This document shows, one piece after another, positions 31,501-40,019 of a stretch of DNA of 41,496 nt; within the stretch, counting starts at the first letter, position 1, and each line of letters starts with the position of its first letter. The stretch is from Nemertoderma westbladi (lineage: Eukaryota > Xenacoelomorpha > Nemertodermatida > Nemertodermatidae). Location: contig JAUCBJ010008017.1 of assembly GCA_032718475.1 (NCBI GenBank), positions 1-41,496 on the forward strand. Reading direction: 5' to 3'. The translations under genes were made by a program, and so were the position numbers. The notes beneath the pieces were generated by a model that was given only the letters and a program-made list of their open reading frames with translations, ran no database searches and had not been told where the DNA came from.

Positions 31501-31698
31501 TTTACTGAGGCTAGTCTAGTGACTTGCCTCAGATTCACCAATGGCTTTGTTGGTCGGGGTGGAACATGAGAGTAGCCTCCAACTCCAGAATCCCTCTCCC
31601 CATCACAATCTGGCCTCCCTGGTGACCCAGGGTTTGGGCCAGAAAGGTCATCAGGAAAGGGACTCAAAGAATTGTTGGCTGCTCTCTCTCCAGTCCCT
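28541..31698 (-). mobile_element. Near-full-length RTE-type LINE
   Basis: A 3.16-kb insertion inside the duplicated exon 1, shown by comparison with the empty copy at 39018-39032. Target duplication GAGCT(A) at 28536-28541 and 31699-31704. The 3' end (minus strand) is a short (TAG)n run, typical of RTE elements, which end in microsatellite-like tails. Its last 191 bases match the LINE end at the left edge of the window. Confidence 0.92.
28581..31667 (-). CDS. RTE LINE ORF: APE endonuclease plus reverse transcriptase
   Basis: The 1028-codon uninterrupted frame is also open upstream to the insertion junction, but no ATG occurs until codon 64 (SPMRQGE), so the element may be slightly 5'-truncated or use another start. 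Residues ~50-300 are an AP-type endonuclease: VQEHR (Glu 85), GDFNAS (Asp 202), QIDHILF (265-266) and SSDHRLIV (~290). Residues ~570-840 are RT: FVDFFKAFD (~658-665), VLQGDTLAP (~717) and the catalytic FADD (770-773). A C-terminal region typical of RTE proteins follows (RLRFAGHCFRRED). It performs target-primed reverse transcription in the nucleus. All key catalytic residues appear present, so the copy may be competent except for its start. Confidence 0.92.
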   Translation of the reverse strand: MSPFPDDLSGPNPGSPGRPDCDGERDSGVGGYSHVPPRPTKPLVNLRQVTRLASVNTLTLGSPMRQGELTALADKLSLSAVGVQEHRMQTGQTDEVLIKDMGGGWRLALASADDSGNGGIGLLMNPTAHAALDKIDQISNRIIRCHFSCSGRLAKKFPKVVLIVCYSPTSVAPVEEVENFYHNLQAATDGVDQHAFLTFLGDFNASLHQSPTSPWVYSNSVNRNSVHLQDFISGNGLFSAGTQFKKRTGKLWTHSGPSGHKSQIDHILFRRKYRSSIQDCNAFTLRPFSSDHRLIVAKVRLSLRASRTTKSALPRHDWSSLLQQPSVRSSFTLQLSNRYEALASAAADHCEGYTAFTEAVKLAAAETVPVYPRNRKRAPWTDNKIQKCRNDLHKAQKESRLKQTTAAKNAVKAASRSLNRQYSVNLQELINQQVDAINDADDSRQSSQAWKSINLLTGRKSQPTTKVKAESPADRLNGWKAHFEKLLNNDRVLPDNFIEVKVSESVLPDIPIGDISFAEVKAAAKSIKTNRASGVDGVPPEVFKIPECLKLIYPIIVDMYRTTRVPQEMKTNKLVPVPKKGNLTLYGSFRGISLISIAAKLYNRILLNRIRDPIERLLRGNQNGFRKGRGTMEPILALRRIIEELSKKKDRHLAVIFVDFFKAFDSVSRSRMFSILSLYGIPDEIIAAIRSVYDGSTTFVSTVDGDTEPFEVLWGVLQGDTLAPFLFIIVVDYVLRMSLDHHNDDGVMITPPTGSRSRGNPAKYLTDLDFADDLGVLSESLEGAQRLLSSLEHAASSVGLFINSRKTKILTVNFESPQQVSDRMSISSKDGMLEHVDDFCYLGSWIRKSGEDLRIRKGKAWAALNRLSRIWKSPRINRKLKVRLFRAAVVPVLLYGSPCWALTAEDTKSLDGTFTRMLRRVHCVKYNAHISNQTLYNIGGVSLVPPSLTLEQNRLRFAGHCFRREDQPVHNLVLWQPHGVNKHGGQPMTFLRRILKDTGLKDADDLANVMGDRELWRCNFVDKPAQHS

Positions 31699-32327
31699 GA
31701 GCTAAGAGTAGGAGAGTTTCCTTTATTGACATTGTAGAGTTGTGATAAATAATTTTTTTACACAAACGAAAATACAATCTTCTGTGAATGACTTTAATAA
31801 TGACAGAAACATACCCTATATTTCTACACAAGTAATATTAATACACACCTACAGTACACATTAGATACTGTCTGCTGTAAGCTTAGTGGAAGCCAAGTAG
31901 CTCAAAGTTAACAAAGGGATCAGTTTATATGAATAAATAATTGGTCTATTTTCTGATTATAAGTAACGGACTGATAGACCAACACAAACTCTCCTACTAA
32001 AAAGGTTCATTGGATACCAGCCGTTGCCTAATAATATATGGATATTGGTTTCAGTAAACTACAGTAGCAAAGAGGAAATAAGAGGATAATAGAAAAGCTG
32101 AGTTGATATGAATCTTTAAGAGGAGTTTACTGAACCCAACTGATGTAAAGAAAATTAAGATTGTAATTGAAAAAAAATTAAGAAAAGTAAGATTGGGCTG
32201 TACCACCATGATCATATTGTTAGATACAATACTTTTCAGTGGGGATGGATTTGATGGCTGACTCCATTCTCGCAGCGTATGTGGCATCCTGGATCAGGCT
32301 ACTCTCGGACAAGTTGGAGGCAAGACA
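31699..32327 (-). repeat. Duplicated segment, right part (copy of about 39023-39637)
   Basis: Contains the orphaned 5' half of exon 1, with its ATG at 31732-31730 followed by SIKETLLLL and then LINE sequence, giving a short dead-end frame. About 600 bp of upstream DNA follows, nearly the same as 39053-39637. Similarity stops at CAAGACA/CCAGACA. Confidence 0.9.
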
Positions 32328-32470
32328 ATTTAGAGTGTTACAAAAATAACTTTTTTGCCCCAATTGCTTGGAAACTTTGACATGTTTTGCCATTTTAATA
32401 TAGAAGTACAATGCAAATAACCGTTTTGAAAAATATTGAGTGGAAGAGGTGTCACACGAGTCACAAAAAC

Positions 32471-32840
32471 TGAGAGATTTAACAAAATATAGCAGTTTTA
32501 ATTTACTGATAAATCTAGCGATAGATGATTGCAATGATCTGAAACTCATGTTATGTAATGCATATATCATGGGCTTTTCAATAACGTTTTTTTGCATTGT
32601 GAAATAGAAAAGATCAGATGTGCCACATTGAGTTTGAAAAATTGAATTTTTAAAAAAAATCTGAGAAATTTAACAAAATATAGCAGTTTTAATTTACCGA
32701 TAAATCTAGCGATAGATGATTGCAATGATCTGAAACTCATGTTATGTAATGCATATATCATGGGCTTTCCAATAACGTTTTTTGCATTCTGAAATTGACA
32801 AGATCAGAGGTGTCTCATTGAGTTTGAAAACTTAACTAAT
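32471..32840. repeat. Tandem duplication, period 191 bp
   Basis: Two copies, anchored at AACAAAATATAGCAG (32481 and 32672), share about 110 bases around GATAAATCTAGCGATAGATG almost perfectly. Open frames on the minus strand here are by-products. Confidence 0.85.
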
Positions 32841-34260
32841 TCTATATGGGAATGTGCTGGTCTCCCCTGAGTTAGTTCAACTATTACTGACCTGGCCATC
32901 TTTACATTGCCGCCATACACTGTAACTAACCTGTCATAAGCCGCCTCAGAGGCATTGTCATCACCTATAAACGTACCATCAATTCCTTCAGTTGACCTCT
33001 CAACAGTTGGTATAAGTAGTTGAATTTCTCAGTCGGTGAGAAATCCTGTTGTGCGACATTGGTCTTGATATAGTTGATGAAGGCTCTCCAATGTTTAGAT
33101 AAACCAGTGAAGTGCGGAGGATGTAATGGAGGAAGACTGTGTCTCGCACTGAACCTAAAAAACTCCACTGCGATTGAGTTGACCATAGTATTGTCTTCCC
33201 TTCCTACCCGTTGATGGACCTCAGTTGGAATCGGTTCCAACGGATGGGTAGGATAACTTACCTGTGGACGAGTCCGCGAATTCGTCCTGTGATAGATTAC
33301 CTTCTCACTGACTGGTGGTCTATAGTCAGTCTCAAATTCTGAGTCTGTCTGAATATTTATAACTGGGCATTATTGCCATTGTGGTGTTTTAAACTTGGGA
33401 TAGTCTTCAGGACATTCTTTTGTTCTTCTGTTGTTCCTGTACTCTAAGTTTTTCATTCTCCTGTTGAGCTCGCTCTACATGGTCATTGACCTCAGGGATA
33501 TTACACCTAACATGGTCGAACTCCTTATCCACCTGCACTTTGACGTTCTTTGATTTCTTTGCTACACTTCTTGCACAACACTACATACAGTTTGAACTTG
33601 TCCCTGTACCTGTTGGACTTGTGACTGAATATGTTGGACTTTACCTTTTTCTATGGATGACTTCATCCCACACCTCCTTATTACCTTCCCTAATTGCTAA
33701 ATTTAATTGATACATATGGATCTTGGGCTTACCTGGAGTAGGACTTGGATTAAACCGCTCACAGTCTCGAGCTCCATCCCACTCGGCTTGATCGCCTTCG
33801 TTAGTCACCAATCTTTACCGAGACACTACTTGAGGTCGTAGATGTGGTTGGTTCTAATTGGTCTCTAGGTTCGGGCTCATGGCAAGCTCCGGGGTAACTT
33901 ACCTGGTTTCCAGGAGTCCCAGCATCCACTGGGTCCAACCAATCCTTGGCTACCAGTCTATAGATTTATTGCGCATAATGTTGATGTGCTTCTATGGGGT
34001 TGGCTCCATGTATCTCTTTGAAGCGCACAATCGATGGTTCAGGCTGCTGATTAGTGACTCAGCGCCGTCTCATTGTTTAGCAGGGATTGAGCATGCTCGA
34101 GTTCTTGAGCAATCCATTGCTGTCGATCCTCCAATTCATAGGCCTCCTGTTGCGATTTGGCCGCAGCCAACTGTCTTTGTTGTTCTAGAATTAATGCCTC
34201 CTTGTGTTGTTCCATCTCGAGTTTCTTCCTGGTGATGTCGCGTTGATGAGCCAAATGTTT
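32836..34260 (-). pseudogene. Decayed BEL/Pao gag
   Basis: Read on the minus strand from right to left: a Gln/Glu-rich coiled-coil frame (34254-34051, EALILEQQRQLAAAKSQQEA); an open stretch near 33820-33660 (AEWDGARDCERFNPSP); then 33240-32965 with a clear DUF1759-type segment (LPPLHPPHFTGLSKHWRAF, EKFNYLYQLLRGQ), continuing one frame over to 32836 (IDGTFIGDDNASEAAYDRL). Stops and frameshifts separate the pieces. It is a different family member from the 15709-20700 element. Confidence 0.75.
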
Positions 34261-34440
34261 GTTCTCTTCATTGACTGCTCACATTGAGTCGGGCTTACTG
34301 ACTGCGTACCGGCCTACCGATTTTAGCAGTCTTCCGACATTGGCAGTATTCCGTCCAAAAATTGGTAGTAGGCCTAACGGACCGGTTTAACTGCACGAAT
34401 TGAACAAAATCACCTATTATTAAATTTGTAATTTTGTAAT

Positions 34441-34916
34441 GTTTATTGTTTTGGTTAGAAAGGCCCGCCTCTGTAACCTGCCCCTTTCCCTCAATTAGTT
34501 AAATGATCGTTTATTGTTTTGGTTAGAAAATCCCGCCTCTGTAACCTGCTCCTTTCCCTCAATTAGTTAAGTGATCGTTTATTGTTTTGGTTAGAAAATT
34601 CCGCCTCTGTAATCTGTCCCTTTCCCTCAATTAGTTAAATGATCGTTTATTGTTTTGGTTAGAAAATCCCGCCTCTGTAACCTGCTCCTTTCCCTCAATA
34701 AGTTAAGTGATCGTTTATTGTTTTGGTTAGAAAATCCTGCCTCTGTAACCTGCTCCTTTCCCTCAATTAGTTAAGTGATCGTTTATTGTTTTGGTTAGAA
34801 AATCCAGTCTCTGTAACCTGCTCCTTTCCCTGATTTGGTAAAGTGACTGTTTATTGTTTTGGTTAGAAAACTCGACCTTAACCTGCTCCTTTCCATCAAT
34901 TGGTAATTGTTTTTGG
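34441..34916. repeat. Minisatellite, seven units of exactly 68 bp
   Basis: Units start with GTTTATTGTTTTGGTTAGAA at 34441, 34509, 34577, 34645, 34713, 34781 and 34849. The last units are the most diverged. A minus-strand open frame here is a by-product. Confidence 0.95.
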
Positions 34917-35288
34917 CTATAAAATGAGTGTTTTGCTACGTCATGTGGTAATCGATTATCGACAACAACCACAAACTATTAAATATAGAGTCTTTTTACC
35001 ACAGGCGCATATGGAAATCTATCTCATAGTCTATAAATCATGGAATCATGGAATGTTTTGGGACAGGCATAGTGAAATCAACTGTCTGACAGTCCAGAAA
35101 TCAGCAGTCTGACAGTTTGAAGAAATACATACATAAAAAGTCATAAAAAGTACAATAAAAGTCATTAAAAGGACAACAAAAGTCATTATGCATAATTCGT
35201 AAAAAAAATGACAAAAAAAGTCAAATAAAAGGACATAAAAAATCACTGCCGATTAAAAGTGGCTACCAGCAGACCGTTATCGTATCAG
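34917..35288. other. Low-complexity AT-rich DNA, no gene seen
   Basis: CATAAAAAGT-like words repeat between 35130 and 35245. Nothing else is recognised. Confidence 0.5.
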
Positions 35289-35445
35289 TTTTCAGACTTT
35301 TGAGGGGGGCTAATTTTCCTGAGGGGAGGCATTATTTCCTAAGGAGAAAATGCCCCCCCGGGCTAAATTTCCTAGGAAAAATTGACCGGGGGGACATAAT
35401 ATCCTAGGAAATAATGCCCCGGGGGGCATATTCTAGGGGGGGCTG
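35289..35445. repeat. Cluster of interleaved palindromes (GGGGCATTATTTCCTAGG type)
   Basis: Alternating forward and inverted copies of a GGCATTATTTCCTA module occur, with CCCCGGGG and TTTCCTAGGAAA palindromes at the joins (for example CCTAGGAAATAATGCCCC near 35401). GC-rich relative to its AT-rich flanks. Confidence 0.75.
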
Positions 35446-36013
35446 ATTTCCTTGCGACACCGGTACTGCGGTAACCAGTATATCTGTCTCTCAAAATAAC
35501 TTAAACGGGGTTATACTTTTTTAAGTACAGTAGTAACTTTCGCTCATGAGCGAAACAAAGATGTAATTATTACACTTATTATGCATTTTTGAACGAATTT
35601 ACAAGAATGCGAGGTGGGGTTCAAGTCTCCCACCTTAGGTGTCAAGTCTCCCCCCATTGAGGGAGACTTGACGCTTTTTCGAAAATACGAATAATTGGTT
35701 TAATTAAAAAAGTTTAAGAGTTGAAATTCTTAAACTCTCACATAATAATAGCAAATCATAATTGTAATGTGAAAAAGTTAAAACGGCATTGAAAAATTAA
35801 TTTATCTTCTCTTTAGAGCGATTATAACTTTTGGGGTCTCCCTCACTCACCCTACGCAATATATAAAAAAAAAAAGGTAACAGTTCCGTATAGAACTGCA
35901 TTTTTATAACATAAATAATTGTTACCATGGCAACAGTGAAGAGTTCTAGAACAAAAAATATATAATATACACTAAATAATAATAATATACACAAAAATAA
36001 AATACAAAAATTA
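35446..36013. other. Intergenic DNA with one short hairpin
   Basis: GTCAAGTCTCCC and GGGAGACTTGAC (about 35641-35673) form a 12-bp stem with a short loop. GTTCTAGAAC occurs at 35943-35952. No gene recognised. Confidence 0.5.
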
Positions 36014-36530
36014 TTGTTCTAGAAAATATAGCTACTGTAGTAACTTTTTAAATTTAAAATAGCTAGAAATAAAAAGAAAAATTTTTTAATCTATGGTGAA
36101 ATGCACAAATGTCAACTCAAAGAGATTAAAATAAAGTTAATGCAAAAAATTATAAAAATTTATGGCGCAAGAGCATGGTGCAAGGAGTGCAATGCCTATC
36201 AAGAGAAATTCTCTGAAAAACTTATCGAATACTTGTGGAGACATCAGATACGTAAGGGAAAATTGAATGGATTCAATGAATTATTAAAGGCAATCAAATG
36301 CAAATATCCAATGGATTATTAACAAACTACTGTAATTAGAAACATATTCGGTAATCAAAAACACCTTTCAATCATATCAATTTAAATGTATAATATTTGT
36401 TTTAACATAATTTATATTGTACAGTATATTATTTTAAATATACTTCCGATTTTAAAATCTAATTTTTTTTTTAATTTCTACTGTAGCTATTTTAAATTAA
36501 AAAAAACTAGCTATATGTTCTAGAACATAA
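36014..36530. mobile_element. MITE-like element with imperfect inverted ends
   Basis: The arms 36014-36070 and 36474-36530 are inverted similar sequences containing TTCTAGAA, ATAGCTA and TTTAAAATAGCTA. The same TTCTAGAAC end occurs in the foldback at 25278-25547. The interior carries a 73-codon frame. Confidence 0.6.
36101..36322 (+). CDS. Unrecognised 73-residue Lys-rich small ORF inside a MITE-like element
   Basis: ATG 36101 to TAA 36320-36322. The product is basic, with two CxxC-like Cys (ARAWCKECNAYQEKF) and amphipathic Lys-rich segments. No family is recognised. The surrounding DNA is very AT-rich, where a frame this long with such mixed composition is somewhat unexpected. It could be a captured exon fragment or chance. 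Confidence 0.3.
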   Translation: MHKCQLKEIKIKLMQKIIKIYGARAWCKECNAYQEKFSEKLIEYLWRHQIRKGKLNGFNELLKAIKCKYPMDY

Positions 36531-36607
36531 CATTTTGTTGTTGTGGTGTGAGTGACGGTGAATTAAGATTCTAATTTATTACGGCAATATGATAATGCTC
36601 TCCATAG

Positions 36608-36850
36608 TGAAAAATATTAACCAACCTTATAGGGGCTCGAATCCGGTACCCAGCTTTCAAAGTTCCGGGAATAACGTTGCACTTTCCTTTGAGTGGTTTG
36701 GACTAAGTATGATATCCCACTCCATAGCTAATTCTTCATCCGTCCTGGTCGTTCAGTTATTTTAGGACGCACACACCCCACTGAAGATAACCGAAAGTTT
36801 GAAACCTAGGTACCGGGTTCGAGCCCCATTAGGTATTGATTTTTCACTCT
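36608..36850. repeat. Inverted pair of tRNA-like box B segments
   Basis: The left arm (36608-36665, minus strand) and right arm (36798-36850, plus strand) both contain GGTACCGG(A/G)TTCGAGCCCC, which includes a perfect pol III box B (GGTTCGAGCCC on the right). The arms pair over about 55 bases with mismatches. Probably two head-to-head SINE pieces. Confidence 0.65.
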
Positions 36851-36980
36851 GATTTTTCCTCTGTATAGAATTCGCTCGACTGAGAAGCAGTCGTATGGGG
36901 AATTGGGAAATAGAGAAATATAGAGAGAGATTTATAGTGAAGTATATCTCTATTAAATAAAAGGTATTAGCAATTATTAA

Positions 36981-36986
36981 TTTAAT
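36981..36986 (-). terminator. Possible polyadenylation signal of the peptide gene
   Basis: ATTAAA on the minus strand, 50 bases past the TGA at 37038-37036. It is the commonest AATAAA variant, but the DNA is AT-rich. Confidence 0.35.
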
Positions 36987-37035
36987 AATTCGACAAACAC
37001 AAAAACTTAATTCTTATGTCAACAGAAAAGTTTCA

Positions 37036-39052
37036 TCAACAACCCCAAACCAATATCCCTACAAAACAGCTAGATACTATACTTTCACGTTTTCCCATCT
37101 GTTTGTCCTGTAACAATATATCACTATTACATAATCTGCAACGGTATGTTAATTACGTACTTCATTAATTAATTGTGGGGACAAGATATAGTAACAATCT
37201 CCTTCACACATTCTTCTTTATATAGAGAGGGTTGGGTTGTATGCTGAGACAAATACGTACTTCATTAATTAATCGTGGGGACAAGATATAGTAACAATCT
37301 CCTTCACACATTCTTCTTTATATAGAGAGGGTTGGGTTGTATGCTGAGACAAATACGTACTTTATTAATTAATCGTGGGGACAAGATATAGTAACAATCT
37401 CCTTCACACATTCTTCTTTATATAGAGAGGGTTGGGTTGTATGCTGAGACAAATACGTACTTTATTAATTAATCGTGGGGACAAGATATAGTAACAATCT
37501 CCTTCACACATTCTTCTTTATATAGAGAGGGTTGGGTTGTATGCTGAGACAAATAAGTACTTCATTAATTAATCGTGGGGACAAGATCTAGTAACAATCT
37601 CCTTCACACATTCTTCTTTATATAGAGAGGGTTGGGTTGTATGCTGAGACAAATAAGTACTTCATTAATTAATCGTGGGGACAAGATCTAGTAACAATCT
37701 CCTTCACACATTCTTCTTTATATAGAGAGGGTTGGGTTGTATGCTGAGACAAATAAGTACTTCATTAATTAATCGTGGGGACAAGATATAGTAACAATCT
37801 CCTTCACACATTCTTCTTTATATAGAGAGGGTTGGGTTGTATGCTGAGACAAATAAGTACTTCATTAATTAATCGTGGGGACAAGATCTAGTAACAATCT
37901 CCTTCACACATTCTTCTTTATATAGAGAGGGTTGGGTTGTATGCTGAGACAAATAAGTACTTCATTAATTAATCGTGGGGACAAGATCTAGTAACAATCT
38001 CCTTCACACATTCTTCTTTATATAGAGAGGGTTGGGTTGTATGCTGAGACAAATAAGTACTTCATTAATTAATCGAGGGGACAAGATATAGTAACAATCC
38101 CCTTCACACATTCTTCTTTATATAGAGAGGGCTGGGTTGTATGCTGAGATCAAATACATACTTCATTAATTAATCGTGGGGACAAGATCTAGTAACAATC
38201 TCCTTCACACATTCTTCTTTATATAGAGAGGGCTGGGTTGTATGCTGAGACAAATAAGTACTTCATTAATTAATCGAGGGGACAAGATATAGTAACAATC
38301 TCCTTCACACATTCTTCTTTATATAGAGAGGGTTGGGTTGTATGCTGAGACAAATAAGTACTTCATTAATTAATCGAGGGGAAAAGATTTAGTATCAATC
38401 TCCTTCACACATTCTTCTTTATATAGAGAGGGCTGGGTTGTATGCTGAGACAAATAAGTACTTCATTAATTAATCGTGGGGACAAGATCTAGTAACAATC
38501 TCCTTCACACATTCTTCTTTATATAGAGAGGGCTGGGTTGTATGCTGAGACAAATACGTACTTCATTAATTAATCGAGGGGACAAGATATAGTAACAATC
38601 TCCTTCACACATTCTTCTTTATATAGAGAGGGCTGGGTTGTATGCTGAGACAAATAAGTACTTCATTAATTAATCGAGGGGACAAGATATAGTAACAATC
38701 TCCTTCACACATTCTTCTTTATATAGAGAGGGCTGGGTTGTATGCTGAGACAAATAAGTACTTCATTAATTAATCGTGGGGACAAGATATAGTAACAATC
38801 TCCTTCACACATTCTTCTTTATATAGAGAGAGCTGGGTTGTAGGCTGAGACAAATAGGGGGTAAATAGAGGGAGGCCAGGAGAGTGGTTTTACAAACATT
38901 GTTGTAAAGCTAAACATATGACAAATCTGCTTTAAGAACAAACTTACATTGTCTCTTTCAACTAATTTGTTGGAGTCCTCGTTGTTGTCTCCATTGCACT
39001 CCACAGCTAAATAAGCTGCCAGAGCTAAGAGTAGGAGAGTTGCCTTTGACAT
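37036..39052 (-). CDS. Two-exon gene for a small secreted peptide precursor with Cys-x8-Cys loop
   Basis: Exon 1 is 39052-38948: ATG, hydrophobic SKATLLLLALAAYLAVECNG, then acidic DNNEDSNKLVERDN, ending at a GTAAGT donor (38947-38942). Exon 2 is 37107-37036: it follows a TTGTTACAG acceptor in the same phase (0) and encodes 23 residues, then TGA. Exon 2 begins DKQMGKR, a Lys-Arg convertase site, and the remaining 16 residues end in CFVGILVWGC. The order signal, propeptide, dibasic site, disulphide-loop peptide is that of neuropeptide, antimicrobial or venom-type precursors. No family is recognised, and I do not claim toxicity. The 1840-bp intron holds the 100-bp minisatellite. Exon 1 is well supported by its conserved copy at 28462; exon 2 rests on splice signals, phase and peptide logic. 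Confidence 0.62.
37150..38870. repeat. Intronic minisatellite, about 17 units of 100 bp
   Basis: The units repeat at 100-bp steps (ACATTCTTCTTTATATAGAG at about 37207, 37307, ... 38807), with one 101-bp unit near 38150. Each holds TACTTCATTAATTAATCG and GGGTTGTATGCTGAGAC. Variants (CGTGGGG/CGAGGGG, AGATATA/AGATCTA, GGTTGGG/GGCTGGG, ACGTAC/AAGTAC) are grouped by neighbourhood, showing local spreading. The last unit merges with unique intron sequence next to exon 1. Confidence 0.97.
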
Positions 39053-39637
39053 TGTAGAGTTGTGATAAATAATTTTTTTACACAAACTAAAATACAATCT
39101 TCTGGGAATGACTTTAATGACACAAACATACCCTATATAACTCAAGGAGTACAGACCTACAAATACATTAGATACTGTCTGCTGTAAGCTTAGTGGAAGC
39201 CAAGTAGCTCAAAGTTAACAAAGGGATCAGTTTATATGAATAAATAATTGGTCTATTTTATGAAATAAAGTAACGGACTGATAGACCAACACAAACTCTC
39301 CTACTAAAAAGGTTCATTGGATACCAGCCGTTGCCTAATAATATATGGATATTGGTTTCAGTAAACGACAGTAGCAAAAAGAAAATAAGAGGATAATAGC
39401 AAAGCTGAGTTGATATAAATCTGTCTAGAGGAGTTTACAGAACCCAACTGATGTAAAGAAAATTAAGATTAGAATTGAAAAAAAAAATTAAGAAAAATAA
39501 TATTGGGCTGTACCACCATGATCATATTGTTAGATACAATACTTTTCAGTGGGGATGGATTGGATGTCTGACTCCATCCTCGCGTTGTATGTGGCATCCT
39601 GGATGAGGCAAGTCTCGGGCAAGTTGGAGGCCAGACA
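39053..39637 (-). other. Upstream region of the peptide gene, shared with 31733-32327
   Basis: About 585 bases that align with the copy upstream of the LINE-split paralog, with a few per cent differences and small indels. Likely contains the promoter. At the far end lies the short frame described at 39539-39735. Confidence 0.8.
39131..39137 (-). promoter_or_regulatory. TATA-box candidate of the peptide gene
   Basis: TATATAGG on the minus strand, about 80 bases upstream of the ATG at 39052. A similar A/T-rich element (AAATATAGGG) is kept at the same place in the paralogous copy near 31815. Confidence 0.45.
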
Positions 39638-39735
39638 TGGAGCATGACTGGCTACATTGAGGGGACTACCGGTTGTCTGCGCCTCAACAACCCCAGTAGT
39701 TCCAGATTGGGAGGACCGAATGACACTTCCGCATC
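39539..39735 (-). pseudogene. Short conserved frame, probably a retroelement or exon fragment
   Basis: An open minus frame of about 65 codons ending at TAA (39541-39539). Its last 35 codons (CLASNLPETCLIQDATY, then ARMES, then SIPTEKYCI) are also open in the 32k copy, with about nine nucleotide changes, no indel and no stop. The texture recalls C-terminal parts of non-LTR RT proteins. Identity is not established. Confidence 0.35.
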
Positions 39736-39788
39736 AAGGGATCTGAATCCCGATTCCTCCATGGCGGACGGGACGGAGAGCCAACTTT

Positions 39789-39998
39789 TTGCCGATTGTT
39801 CCAGGAGAAGTCCCGAATAGTCCTGGATACTTCTCAGCGGATCGTCGCAATATCATCTTCCTCAGTCTCCGCCACCCGGAGAAGGAAGTCCAACTCCACC
39901 TAGACGCAGCATGTCATACTGGTGTGTACAGTCTGAGGGAACTCCAACTTTACAAACTATTGTCTTACAAACACGCGGGGCCTTCGCGCAGCACGTGA
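39789..39998 (+). pseudogene. Possible retroelement protease fragment
   Basis: A 69-codon plus-strand frame containing VQLHLDAACHTGVYSLREL. The context resembles an LTR-retroelement protease around its Asp-Thr/Ser-Gly motif, but here the motif would be Asp-Ala-Ala, which would be inactive. The start codon is ATG-like only in the track sense. Low confidence; a chance frame in a moderately GC-rich patch is possible. Confidence 0.25.
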
Positions 39999-40019
39999 CT
40001 CAGTTAAGCTTAGAAGCTG

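Noticed and set aside
31665-31667. Start of the LINE protein at 31667
   Set aside because: That codon is TTG, unlikely as a start in an animal element. The frame is simply open to the insertion junction, so the true start is unknown.
37150-38870. CRISPR or rDNA-type spacer interpretation of the 100-bp repeat
   Set aside because: It is a plain head-to-tail minisatellite; no spacers and no rRNA are present.
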